A stretch of DNA of 64,000 nucleotides from NCBI RefSeq assembly GCF_003966715.1, contig NZ_AP018907.1, forward strand, positions 1,228,001 to 1,292,000, read 5' to 3'. The translations under genes were made by a program, and so were the position numbers. Source of the stretch: Blastochloris tepida. Its GTDB lineage: Bacteria; Pseudomonadota; Alphaproteobacteria; Rhizobiales; Xanthobacteraceae. Position 1 is the first letter of the stretch; the number at the start of each line of letters is the position of its first letter. This document shows positions 1 through 7,418 of this stretch, piece by piece. The notes below the pieces were generated by a model. That model was not told the origin of the DNA. It did no database searches and was given only the letters and a program-made list of their open reading frames with translations.

Positions 1-82
1 CTGGAGGAAGGATGGCCATCGGTGCCGTGGCGGCTCCGGCGGTGGTGGCGAGCGACGACAGGGCAGCAGCGGCGAATTCCAT
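1..82 (-). CDS. N-terminus of an unidentified protein, cut by the window edge
   Basis: The minus strand opens an ATG at 82, preceded by a GTGAGGA ribosome-binding-like sequence six bases upstream. It reads about 27 codons to the window edge, beginning MEFAAAALSSLATTAGAATA. The alanine-rich, small-residue start resembles the beginnings of short hypothetical proteins carried by phages and integrated elements, but the fragment is too short to assign a family. Its position next to a serine recombinase fits cargo of the same element. The competing plus-strand reading has no recognisable domain. Confidence 0.35.
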   Translation of the reverse strand, partial: MEFAAAALSSLATTAGAATAPMAILPP

Positions 83-463
83 AGGTTTCCTCACCTGGAA
101 CAAGGCGGCTCGTCTCGATCGCAGATCATCAATGCCGCCGCAGAGATTTCTGCCTTGCAGGCATTGTACCGGCTACCGGGCGCGCTTAAGCGCAAGCCGT
201 GTTGGAAAGTGCACAGCCCTGCCTTTTGGCGACGTTCGATGGATGTAAGCCCGAACCCCGAACCCCGGGCCGACCGCGAGATATTTTTGGAGCGAGGCAG
301 TCAAGCAAGCACCGGAAGGCCGGTGTGTGTGCGAACCGGGTTCCCTGGGGGGGAGGTGGCAGGCGATTTTTCGGGGGTCGCTCGCGCGCCTGGTCGTGCG
401 CGAAGGCCGGGGGGTGGGTCAGCCGCTGATCGCCGCCGCAGCGGCCGAGGCTCGATACCCGCT
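83..463. other. Intergenic stretch without a recognisable gene
   Basis: About 380 bases between the partial gene and the recombinase. Short open frames on both strands are proline/arginine-rich and look like translations of GC-rich non-coding DNA. I see no RNA gene or clear hairpin terminator. Confidence 0.4.
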
Positions 464-1069
464 TCACCCGGCGGCGCCTGCACTGGTCATGGCGTCCCTC
501 ACTCGCTGCACCGTGCCGACCCCAACACCCAGGTCAGCCGCCACCTTGCGGATGCCGCGTCCACCTTTCCGCAGCGCCGCCGCGATCTGCCGCTCGACCT
601 CGGGATCGATGCGCGGCCGCCCGAGCGCCTTGCCCTCGGCGCGTGCGCGGGCGAGGCCGGTATTGACGCGCTCGCGGATCATCGCGCGTTCGAACTCGGC
701 GAAGACGCCCATCATCTGGAACATCGCCCGGCCCGTCGGTGTGGTGGTGTCGAGCCCCTGCTGATGCAGGTAGAGCCCGACGCCCTTGGCGTGCAGCTCG
801 CCGAGGAAGCCGAGGAGGTCGGCCAGAGACCGGCCAAGCCGTGAGACGTCCCAGGCGGCGATCATGTCGACCTCGCGCCGGCCAACTGCCCGCATCAGCT
901 CCCGCATAGCGGGCCGTTCGTCGCGGCCCCTGGCGCCGCTCACGCCCTCGTCCACGAACTCGGCGGCGATCTGCCACCCATGTCGGTCGCCAGCGGCAAC
1001 CAGGTCGAGCCGCTGGTTCTCGACCGTCTGCCCATTGGTGCTGACGCGAAGATAGACCGCGACCCGCAT
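464..1069 (-). CDS. Serine recombinase (resolvase/invertase family)
   Basis: A 201-residue site-specific recombinase. The N-terminal catalytic domain starts MRVAVYLRVSTNGQTVENQ, with the catalytic serine in YLRVSTNGQT. It contains the conserved DVSRLGRSLADL and FAEFERAMIRERVNTGL segments, and ends in a helix-turn-helix of the Hin/resolvase type (RKVAADLGVGVGTVQRV). Length and domain order are those of a small resolvase rather than a large phage integrase. The frame is open for 109 codons further upstream, but the ATG at 1069 is chosen because it begins the conserved domain and has GGAGG just before it. It probably acts on the inverted repeats about 40-140 bp upstream. It belongs to the mobile element at the left of the window. 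Confidence 0.93.
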   Translation of the reverse strand: MRVAVYLRVSTNGQTVENQRLDLVAAGDRHGWQIAAEFVDEGVSGARGRDERPAMRELMRAVGRREVDMIAAWDVSRLGRSLADLLGFLGELHAKGVGLYLHQQGLDTTTPTGRAMFQMMGVFAEFERAMIRERVNTGLARARAEGKALGRPRIDPEVERQIAAALRKGGRGIRKVAADLGVGVGTVQRVRDAMTSAGAAG

Positions 1070-1104
1070 CCACCCCTCCGTTGCTGCCGAGATGGTTGTG
1101 CAGC

Positions 1105-1207
1105 CGTGTACAAAAAACAAGTGGTTTCTGTACACGATGAAGCGCCGCAGAAACCCATGCGCTATCAATGGCCCAACGTGCACTGAACGATGGGGGATTT
1201 CTGTACA
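1105..1207. promoter_or_regulatory. Inverted-repeat cluster upstream of the recombinase gene (possible res site or operator)
   Basis: CGTGTACAAAAA (1105-1116) and TTTCTGTACACG (1125-1136) form a near-perfect 12-bp inverted repeat around an 8-bp spacer. A third half-site, TTTCTGTACA, lies at 1198-1207. They sit 36-138 bp upstream of the recombinase start, where resolvase subsites or an autoregulatory operator are usually found. Which of these it is cannot be told from sequence. Confidence 0.55.
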
Positions 1208-1458
1208 GCCAACGCCACCCCCGAACCCCGGTCGGACGGCAATGGTCCGCGCGGGACCGAGAGGCAGGAAGGGGCGGGCGGTGATCTGGCGAGGTCGCGG
1301 TTGCGCTGCCAGGCGCCGCTGATCTGGCCGCCGCTGGCACCCAACGGCCGCGGCGAGGCACGCTCCGGCGGAGAACCGCATGTGTGTGGCTCTCAACGGG
1401 GCCAGAAGGCCATATTTAATTGCCGATCCGGATATTTGCCCGGCGAAATTGCGGCGCC

Positions 1459-1696
1459 AGGTAAAGCGGCAACGGTATATTTTACCGCGTCTTTACCGGG
1501 TTTTCTCTATAATTATCAATCTCTTAGATAGATCGGTAAACGAGTAAACGGGTAAAGCACCATCTCCACACACGCGTGCGCGCACATATGTGTGAAGCCG
1601 CTTTCGGCTTTACCGACTTTACCAAGCTCTAAGTTATTGAAATCTCTAGATACAGCGGTAAAATTTGGCTTTACCGGCCCTTACCGAGGTTTACCG
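1459..1696. repeat. Iteron-like array of CGGTAAA/TTTACCG heptamers
   Basis: At least ten copies or near-copies of GGTAAA or its complement TTTACC occur in 240 bases, for example at 1460, 1481, 1492, 1534, 1551, 1609, 1618, 1656, 1670 and 1690, in both orientations. The region is locally AT-rich (around 1500-1550 and 1630-1670) and contains the palindrome CACATATGTG near 1583. It has no supported gene. Repeats of this density beside an AT-rich patch, close to a replication-type ATPase, resemble an iteron origin or a multi-site operator. The function is inferred. Confidence 0.6.
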
Positions 1697-1832
1697 CGCG
1701 GGCTGCCTTCTTCTTTGCTTGATGATACTTCGTCGAGCCGCGCGGTCAATCCAGTTCATCATGGGTCGGGGCCGGGGGGGTGGCCTCCCCGGCGCTGAAG
1801 CGCCACTATGCGGCCGCAACGAGCGGCCGTGT

Positions 1833-3743
1833 TCACCCTTCTGCGGTGGCGTCGTAGGCGGCGAGGTCGACGAGGACGCACTGCGTCGCCACCCGATTGA
1901 TCTTCACCAGACGCTTCACGCCTGCGTCGCGGCGGATGATGTGCTTGGGCCCTTGCTGGAGCGCGGCGACCCATCCGCCATGCGACCACTTCGTTCCGGC
2001 GAACAGCGGAGCCAAGGCCGCGCTCTTTTGGACTGGCACCGCGAGCAGGTACCAAGGCGCCGGGTGGGATCGCGCCGGTCGCTCGGGGCGCGGCTCCGGC
2101 AGCAGCTGCCAGATCGCCTCGTAGTCGACACCTGACAGGTCGCGAATGCCCAGCCCCGCCGCAGCAAGCCGCTCGCGGGCATATTTAAGCTCAAGATCGC
2201 CCCGCTCGAGATCTTCGATCACCCGTCCGACGCTCGGCTTCTCGCCGCTGCGCCAGCTATCGATCGGCACCTGCAGCAGGTGCTCCAAGCACGCTCGCCA
2301 GTTCTCGACCTGCGCAGCACGCTCGGTAATCGTTATGGAAGCGATTGTCTCGCCGAGGCGCTGCAGATCGGTGACCGGCAATCCGGCCTCCTCGATGAGT
2401 TCGGGGCCCAGCAGCAGTTGCGCCACTGCGAACAGGGTGCCGTAGGTGTTCTGGACACGGCCCGACAGTCCGGCGCACTTGATCGCGTTTTCCCAGTCGG
2501 CGAGCACGCCCGGAAACTGCGGCCAGGCGTCCATCAGTTGTCGCAACAGCATACGGCCGTCGCCTTCCTGAACGATCGGCCGCTTGCCGGTCTTGGAAGC
2601 GTCCAAGGCACCGAGGTTCAGGATGGAGAACCTGGAGCGGTCGGCCGGCGTCATCGGCGGCAGGTTGATCCCCGAGGCGAAGAATGCGGAGCGTGCTTGG
2701 AACTCGACGCCTTGGTGATCAGCGCCGCCGCGCAGTACCCGGCCACCGGAATAGGAGGCACGCATCAGGTCGATGATGGCGCCGACCCGGCGGTTATCGC
2801 CGTGTTCGCTGGCCTCGAACTCGTCGATCGCCACCGGCAGCGTGTCGAAGTCCATCCGCTGCCGGATGCCGGCCTCGGTTGCGTTCGCGCAGTCAAGGAG
2901 AGCATCACCGACGACGGCCTTGATGAAGGCATTCAGCTCGGTCTTACCAACGCCAAAGTCACCCATCGCGGCGATGTGCGGACGCTGGCGTAGCGCGCCC
3001 CCGATCAGCATTGTGCCGATCCCGCCTATGGCGATCACGGCATCCACCGGGCCACGCTCGAACGACCAGGTGTTCAGCATGTGGAACATGTCTCGGGCTG
3101 GGCTGTCCTCGATCGACACCGGCTCTTGCCAGGGTGCCATCACGGTCGGCCGCCGCGGATAGAACCAGCGGCCTTGTTCCCCCGGAGGGGCATGTTCCAG
3201 TTTGCCGCGCTTGACACGCCAAATCGCGTCTCCGGAGTGCCACAGGAGATGGCCCGCGTCGTCGTTCCACGCCCCGCGGCCCCGGACCTTATCGGCCGGG
3301 TCAAACGGACCCTTCTGCCCAGCCGCCTTCTCGAGGCACTGGATCGCCTTAACCGCGTCGAAGCCTTTGATACGGGGCGGTCGTGGTGTGCCATCCTTGC
3401 CAACACGCGGCTCGCCCCACCTCGGCCACGCCCACTCAAGATAGTTCGGTGTCAGGCGGAAAAGACGGATTAATCCCTTCTGCTCCAGTGCGTTGAAGCC
3501 AAGAACTTGACCCAGCGTGTCCACAAAGAACGAGGTTTGGCCGTTCACCCCGAGTGGCGCCACCAGACATCCCGGCGGGAGTTGATCCACCGGCGCACCA
3601 GCCCACTGTCCTGGAAGGACACCTTCGCGGGCTTCAGTCGGAGAAGGATCGGGAAGGCGTGCGTCGCGGACAGTGTCGGCAACCGCGTCTTTGAATCGCG
3701 CGCGAATACCTTTCGGGCCTCTCCTGCTTCGCTCGCCTATCAT
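1833..3743 (-). CDS. Mobile-element P-loop ATPase (possibly replication helicase-like)
   Basis: A 636-residue protein with one ATPase core. A Walker A loop GDFGVGKT lies at about residues 261-268, a Walker B-like strand LPVAIDEFE at about 302-310, and an arginine-bearing segment PADRSRFSI follows. The C-terminal third has no recognised motif. The layout resembles primase/helicase-type ATPases of phages and integrative elements, but I cannot name a family. The frame is open to 3809, yet the ATG at 3743 overlaps the stop of the upstream small gene as ATGA, the usual sign of translational coupling, so that start is preferred. It is probably a replication or maintenance gene of the element ending at the tRNA scar, and the iteron-like array lies just downstream. 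Confidence 0.7.
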   Translation of the reverse strand: MIGERSRRGPKGIRARFKDAVADTVRDARLPDPSPTEAREGVLPGQWAGAPVDQLPPGCLVAPLGVNGQTSFFVDTLGQVLGFNALEQKGLIRLFRLTPNYLEWAWPRWGEPRVGKDGTPRPPRIKGFDAVKAIQCLEKAAGQKGPFDPADKVRGRGAWNDDAGHLLWHSGDAIWRVKRGKLEHAPPGEQGRWFYPRRPTVMAPWQEPVSIEDSPARDMFHMLNTWSFERGPVDAVIAIGGIGTMLIGGALRQRPHIAAMGDFGVGKTELNAFIKAVVGDALLDCANATEAGIRQRMDFDTLPVAIDEFEASEHGDNRRVGAIIDLMRASYSGGRVLRGGADHQGVEFQARSAFFASGINLPPMTPADRSRFSILNLGALDASKTGKRPIVQEGDGRMLLRQLMDAWPQFPGVLADWENAIKCAGLSGRVQNTYGTLFAVAQLLLGPELIEEAGLPVTDLQRLGETIASITITERAAQVENWRACLEHLLQVPIDSWRSGEKPSVGRVIEDLERGDLELKYARERLAAAGLGIRDLSGVDYEAIWQLLPEPRPERPARSHPAPWYLLAVPVQKSAALAPLFAGTKWSHGGWVAALQQGPKHIIRRDAGVKRLVKINRVATQCVLVDLAAYDATAEG

Positions 3744-4156
3744 TGCGGACCCCCGTCGCGACGCGGCCGCATGACGCAGCGACCCTTGCACGGAGGAATT
3801 CGTCGGCATTTTTTCCGGATGTTACATTTTTGGAATTTTTCCGCTGTATTGCCAATTTTATTATGAGCTTTTGCTGAATTTCTCTTTCTATTCGTTTTTG
3901 TATTACGTTTATTTATATAATCTGGCCTATATTCGGTAGGCTGAGATGTATAATCTGTTTCAGATTTTATTCGTGCGATATGTCCAGCAAATTCTTTTAG
4001 AGCGGCCTGCCGCATCAGTGGCGAAGGCCTACTCCGTCTCTCGTCGAGCGTGACGACGTTGCTTCCGTCGCTCTGTTCGGCCTGGGAGCTTTGTTTTGAG
4101 GATTGGACGCGCGAGCGTCCGCCGGCCGCGGGCGGCCGCCGATGATCGTCTGCCAT
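3740..4156 (-). CDS. Small unidentified protein coupled to the element ATPase
   Basis: A 138-residue basic open frame beginning MADDHRRPPAAGG, with GGAGC eight to ten bases upstream. Its TGA overlaps the preferred ATG of the ATPase by four bases. The middle is lysine/asparagine-rich because the DNA there is AT-rich. The C-terminus holds four cysteines (KCNIRKKC, then PCKGRC), which could bind a metal or be chance. No family is recognised. The AT-rich segment 3820-3970 could instead be the ATPase promoter, in which case this frame is spurious. The four-base overlap is the main argument for a real gene. Confidence 0.42.
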   Translation of the reverse strand: MADDHRRPPAAGGRSRVQSSKQSSQAEQSDGSNVVTLDERRSRPSPLMRQAALKEFAGHIARIKSETDYTSQPTEYRPDYINKRNTKTNRKRNSAKAHNKIGNTAEKFQKCNIRKKCRRIPPCKGRCVMRPRRDGGPQ

Positions 4157-4428
4157 TGCTCGCTCCGATCAGTTGGCCGGGCGAGCGCCGGGGATCTGCG
4201 AGCGCGCCATCCCTTGCGAGCAGCGGGAAGTTGGAATATAAATGCTGCTTGACCCAAGCCTTGTGGTCAGCTTCGAATTTGCCCCGCGCGCCGTGCCACC
4301 GGCCGCGGGGTTTTCGTTTTTCGGCGAGATCATCACCGCGAAACCCCCTTCAGAGTTTGGCGGTGAAACGAAGTAGTGAACGGAGCTGCTTCAGAAATCT
4401 ATACCAACAAGATCAATAGCTTGTTGGT
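4157..4428. other. Element end region without a supported gene
   Basis: Between the small coupled gene and the tRNA scar. Apart from the T-tailed hairpin at 4282-4320, I see no gene with a convincing start and composition. Confidence 0.35.
4282..4320 (+). terminator. Hairpin followed by a T-run, terminator-like
   Basis: CCCCGCG at 4282-4288 pairs with CGCGGGG at 4304-4310, and TTTTCGTTTT follows directly. This is the form of a Rho-independent terminator read on the plus strand. No plus-strand gene is recognised upstream, so what it would terminate is unknown. Confidence 0.4.
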
Positions 4429-4475
4429 GCCTTCTAAGCTGTGGGTCGCAGGTTCGAGCCCTGCCGGGGTCGCCA
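4429..4475 (+). other. Truncated 3' half of a tRNA-Arg (UCU), probable attachment-site scar
   Basis: The segment contains an anticodon loop CTTCTAA (anticodon TCT), a T-arm GCAGG-TTCGAGC-CCTGC, an acceptor 3' strand CGGGGTC, a discriminator G and an encoded CCA at 4473-4475. The matching 5' half is missing: no GACCCCG strand lies 70-76 bases upstream and the D-arm is absent, so this cannot be a working tRNA. Integrases often duplicate the 3' part of a tRNA gene at the far end of an integrated element. The mobile-type genes to the left fit this. Confidence 0.65.
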
Positions 4476-4609
4476 ATTCTTCCAGGATGATGACCTTTCC
4501 CGCATAAGTGGATTCTACTGCTGCGAAGGAGAAAATGGCTCACTTGGAGCCGTGAGAATAGTCCAGTGATCTCGGTGGGATCGGCGGCGGCACTGAGAAA
4601 AGGTCTGGC

Positions 4610-4858
4610 GTGATCCATATTGTCTACACCCGCCACGCCGAAGACGTGATGCGCGAACGTGGACTTAAATTCGAGTGGGTCAAGCGCACCCTGGCCTCTC
4701 CGGATCAGGACGAACCCGATCCCGACGAACCGACACTGCGCCGCGCCTTCAAGGCCATTCCGGAGCGCGACGGGCGGGTGCTGCGGGTGGTATACGGGCG
4801 GACCGACGACACGCTGAGGGTGGTGACCGCTTTTTTCGACCGGGACCGACGCCGATGA
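4610..4858 (+). CDS. DUF4258 small protein (BrnT/toxin-like fold candidate)
   Basis: An 82-residue protein with a GTG start preceded by AAAAGG. The start IHIVYTRHAEDVMRERGL and the end RVVYGRTDDTLRVVTAFF are the hallmarks of DUF4258, a small domain often compared with RelE/BrnT-like toxins. Its stop overlaps the start of the next gene as ATGA, so the two are co-translated. DUF4258-DUF2283 pairs are common and often listed as toxin-antitoxin-like, but toxicity is not established for this pair. It lies just outside the tRNA scar. Confidence 0.8.
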   Translation: MIHIVYTRHAEDVMRERGLKFEWVKRTLASPDQDEPDPDEPTLRRAFKAIPERDGRVLRVVYGRTDDTLRVVTAFFDRDRRR

Positions 4859-5046
4859 AGACGCTCTACGACAAGGACACCGATGCGCTCTATGTGCGCT
4901 TCGCCGAGGCGAAGGTGGTGGAGTCGGAGGAAGTCGCGCCGGGTGTGGTGCTGGATTTCGACGAGAACGGCCGCATCGTCGCCCTGGAGGTGCTTTCCGC
5001 TTCCCGGCATCTCGCCGCGGGTGCCCTGCCGCTTGCGGCGGAGTAG
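4855..5046 (+). CDS. DUF2283 small protein, partner of the DUF4258 gene
   Basis: A 63-residue protein, MKTLYDKDTDALYVRFAEAK onward, with the DUF2283 pattern: D-x-D-ALY near the start, then the central GVVLDFDENGRIVALEVL. The ATG overlaps the upstream stop (ATGA). The frame is open further upstream, but that part is a shadow of the preceding gene. DUF2283 proteins are small beta-rich proteins of unknown function usually found beside DUF4258 or BrnT-type genes, where they may act as an antitoxin-like partner. Confidence 0.8.
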   Translation: MKTLYDKDTDALYVRFAEAKVVESEEVAPGVVLDFDENGRIVALEVLSASRHLAAGALPLAAE

Positions 5047-5332
5047 GGGTGCCGCGACGCTGACGACCCCGCGCCGCCGACCATCCGCGACGTTTGGGCG
5101 GACGCGCTGTCCCGGCGAGACCACGCGCCTTGTCCCCCCACGAACCGTTTGACCTTGCCGGGCGCCTGTTGACCTGGCCGGGCGCTCGGGCATGCTATCG
5201 GGCTACGCTGGGCAGCGGCATCCTGCGGCGTTGCCGCAGACGGCGGCCGGGTGCACGGTTGGGCGTTTCAGGTTCCTGATTCCAAGTTCCTGGTTCTTGT
5301 TCCAAGTTCCTGGTTTTGGCGATTTCTCTCTT
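5047..5332. repeat. Intergenic region with a short direct repeat
   Basis: No supported gene. TTCCAAGTTCCTGGTT occurs at 5280-5295 and again at 5300-5315, with a further degraded copy before it, giving a 20-bp period of unknown function. It abuts the palindromic repeat at 5333. Confidence 0.5.
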
Positions 5333-5460
5333 GATACCGACGGCCCCAGACGCTGACGCGTGGGGCCGTCGCCTCTCGCGGATTTTCTTTCGGGAAATCA
5401 GAGATTTCGCGAAAATCCGCGATCGGAACCAACGGTCCGCTTTCGCGGCCGTTGGTATAA
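5333..5460. repeat. Dispersed palindromic repeat, family B, copy 1
   Basis: About 128 bp containing CGGCCCCAGACGCTGACGCG, a segment with GCGGATTTTCTTTCGGGAAA, and an end near CGGCCGTTGGTATAAG. The same sequence occurs in opposite orientation at 6275-6402, so the two copies flank bpt as inverted repeats. A partial third copy is at 23951-24008. Confidence 0.85.
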
Positions 5461-5505
5461 GATCGGTGATCATTTCTGCGGAAGACGCTCCAAATCGGTA
5501 ACGCC

Positions 5506-6276
5506 GTGACTCAGCAGCCCCGCGACACCCCGCAGTTCTATCTCACGGCGCCCACCGCCTGCCCGTATCTGCCCGGCAAGGAGGAGCGCAAGGTCTTCAC
5601 CCACCTCGTCGGCGAGCGCGCGGCCGCGCTCAACGACATGCTGACGCATGGCGGGTTCCGCCGCTCGCAATCCATCGCCTACCGGCCGGCCTGCGAGCAT
5701 TGCCGGGCCTGCGTGTCGGTGCGGGTGGTGGTGGAGGGGTTCGTGCCCTCGGCGAGCCAGCGGCGCATCAGCCGGCGCAACGAGGACGTGATCGGCGACG
5801 TGCGGGCGTCGGTGCCGACGGCCGAGCAGTATTCGCTGTTCCGCACCTATCTCGACGCCCGCCACGCCAATGGCGGCATGGCCGACATGAGCGTGCTCGA
5901 CTACGCCATGATGATCGAGGACAGCCACGTTCGCACGCGGCTGATCGAATATCGCCGACGCGGCCCGGACACCGCCATCCACGGCCGCGGCACCGGCCGC
6001 CTGCTCGGCGTGTGCCTCACTGACGTGCTCTCGGACGGCCTGTCGATGGTCTATTCCTTCTACGACCCGACCGAGACCAGCCGTTCGCTCGGCAGCTTCA
6101 TCATCCTCGACCACATCGCCAAGGCGCGCGCGCTGGGTCTGCCCTACGTCTATCTCGGCTATTGGGTCGAGGGCTCGCGCAAGATGGACTACAAGCGCCG
6201 CTTCCTGCCGCAGCAGCGGCTCGGCCCCGAGGGCTGGGAGCCGGCGGAAGGGGCGGTGAAGGACGCCGAGGTATGA
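5506..6276 (+). CDS. bpt: Aspartate/glutamate leucyltransferase (L/F-type N-end rule)
   Basis: A 256-residue member of the arginyl/leucyl-tRNA-protein transferase family, in the cytoplasm. It adds leucine from Leu-tRNA to proteins with N-terminal Asp or Glu, marking them for ClpAP. Family features visible are the N-terminal [18 protein letters not shown], the cysteine cluster [21 protein letters not shown] in the middle and [17 protein letters not shown] near the C-terminus. Length is normal for the Bpt branch and much shorter than eukaryotic ATE1. It is transcribed alone and flanked by inverted copies of repeat family B, the downstream copy starting at its stop codon. The ATG at 5506 begins the conserved N-terminus. 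Confidence 0.94.
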   Translation: MTQQPRDTPQFYLTAPTACPYLPGKEERKVFTHLVGERAAALNDMLTHGGFRRSQSIAYRPACEHCRACVSVRVVVEGFVPSASQRRISRRNEDVIGDVRASVPTAEQYSLFRTYLDARHANGGMADMSVLDYAMMIEDSHVRTRLIEYRRRGPDTAIHGRGTGRLLGVCLTDVLSDGLSMVYSFYDPTETSRSLGSFIILDHIAKARALGLPYVYLGYWVEGSRKMDYKRRFLPQQRLGPEGWEPAEGAVKDAEV

Positions 6277-6402
6277 CACCAACGGTGGCGGCAGCCGACC
6301 GTTGATTCCGATTGCAGATTTTCGCGAAATCTCTGGTTTCCCAAAGAAAATCCGCGAGAGTCGACGGCCCCACGCGTCAGCGTCTGGGGCCGTTGGCATG
6401 AC
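6275..6402. repeat. Dispersed palindromic repeat, family B, copy 2 (inverted)
   Basis: Reverse-complement copy of 5333-5460 with scattered mismatches. It overlaps the bpt stop codon and ends close to the stop of the transporter remnant on the other strand, so it may serve as a shared hairpin between convergent genes. Confidence 0.85.
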
Positions 6403-6408
6403 AAGATC

Positions 6409-7310
6409 TCATTTCGCCGGTGCCCCGGCCGGGCGGACCGAAGGGGTCCGGCTCGGCCTGAGAGTCAGGGCGAGGCCGAGTGCAATGATCGCCGCTCCGG
6501 CGAAATCGGTCGGCCGCAACGCCGTGCCCAGCACCAAGTGTGACAGCACCACGCCGGAGACCGGGTTGAGCAGATGGCAGGCCGAGGCCTTGGCGGCGCC
6601 GCGGCTCCGGATCAGCAGCAGCCACAGCGCCATGCCGCCGATCGTTGCCACCGCCGCCAGATAAAGCAGGGCCAGCACGGTTGGCATCGCCGGGACCGGC
6701 CATGGGCCGCCCCACGCCAGCGCCACCGGCGCCAGCACCACGGCGCCGGTGACCGACTGCCAGAAGTTGACCGGCAGGATGGCCAGCCCGTGAGCCCGCC
6801 CGCGAAACAGCACCGTGCCGGCGGCGAAGGCTAGGGTTCCGCAGGCGGCCAGCGCCAAGCCAAGCGGATCGGGCGGCGCGCTGCCCGGCGAGGCCACGCC
6901 GCACATCACCACCACGCCGGTGAAGCCGAGCATAATCCCCGCCAGCCTGGCGATCTCGATCCGCTCCAGCCCGGCGAGGGCGGCGAACAGCGTGGTCAGG
7001 AACGGCGTGCAACTCACTATCACCACAACAATTTCCGGTCGCAGGGTCCGCAGCGCCGAGAAGGTCAGCCCGAGATACACCGCGTTGTTGAGAAGGCCGA
7101 GCAGGACGCCCCAGCGGACCGTTTGACGGTCAAGCAGCGCGGCGCCCTGCCACCGAACAGCGGCAGCATCAACGCGGCGCTGAGGCAGAACCGGCCGGCC
7201 AGCACCGTGAAGGGATCGAGTTCGACCATCGCCACCTTTCCGGCGACGAAGGCGGAACTCCAGATCAGGCTGAACAGGACGGCGACGGCGTAGAACTGCG
7301 GCTAGGTCAT
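6409..7310 (-). pseudogene. EamA/DMT-family transporter, broken by a stop and a frameshift
   Basis: The main frame encodes most of a drug/metabolite transporter with several hydrophobic helices (for example VVIVSCTPFLTTLFAALAGL, IMLGFTGVVVMCGV, LLYLAAVATIGGMALWLLLI) and a typical C-terminus. The natural N-terminus, FYAVAVLFSLIWSSAFVAGK, lies in another frame: an ATG at 7310 is followed by an in-frame TAG at codon 3 (7302-7304), and the frame changes near 7141-7150, before RQTVRWGVLLGLLNN. The intact gene would have about 300 residues. It is divergent from a LysR gene, a usual pairing for EamA exporters. A sequencing error could explain one lesion but less easily both. Confidence 0.75.
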
Positions 7311-7361
7311 GCGATGCACCTTTGCGGCATCGTCCCAAGGCGCCGGCTGTCTGGAAAATGA

Positions 7362-7380
7362 ATTATTGCTGCTTCATAAT
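7362..7380. promoter_or_regulatory. Palindrome in the divergent LysR/transporter promoter region
   Basis: ATTAT-N9-ATAAT lies in a short AT-rich patch between the LysR gene and the divergent broken transporter. It fits the T-N11-A form of LysR-type binding sites, so it may be the regulator's site. Confidence 0.4.
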
Positions 7381-7418
7381 AAGGTAGATTGATAATGCAA
7401 TGACAAGGGGAGCCCGGC

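Noticed and set aside
4096..4419. 107-residue plus-strand frame near the element end
   Set aside because: No ribosome-binding site, no family features, and it overlaps the minus-strand coupled gene.
4391..4636. 81-residue minus-strand frame containing GDPGRARTCDPQLRR
   Set aside because: That peptide is the well-known false translation of a tRNA T-arm region; the frame covers the tRNA fragment.
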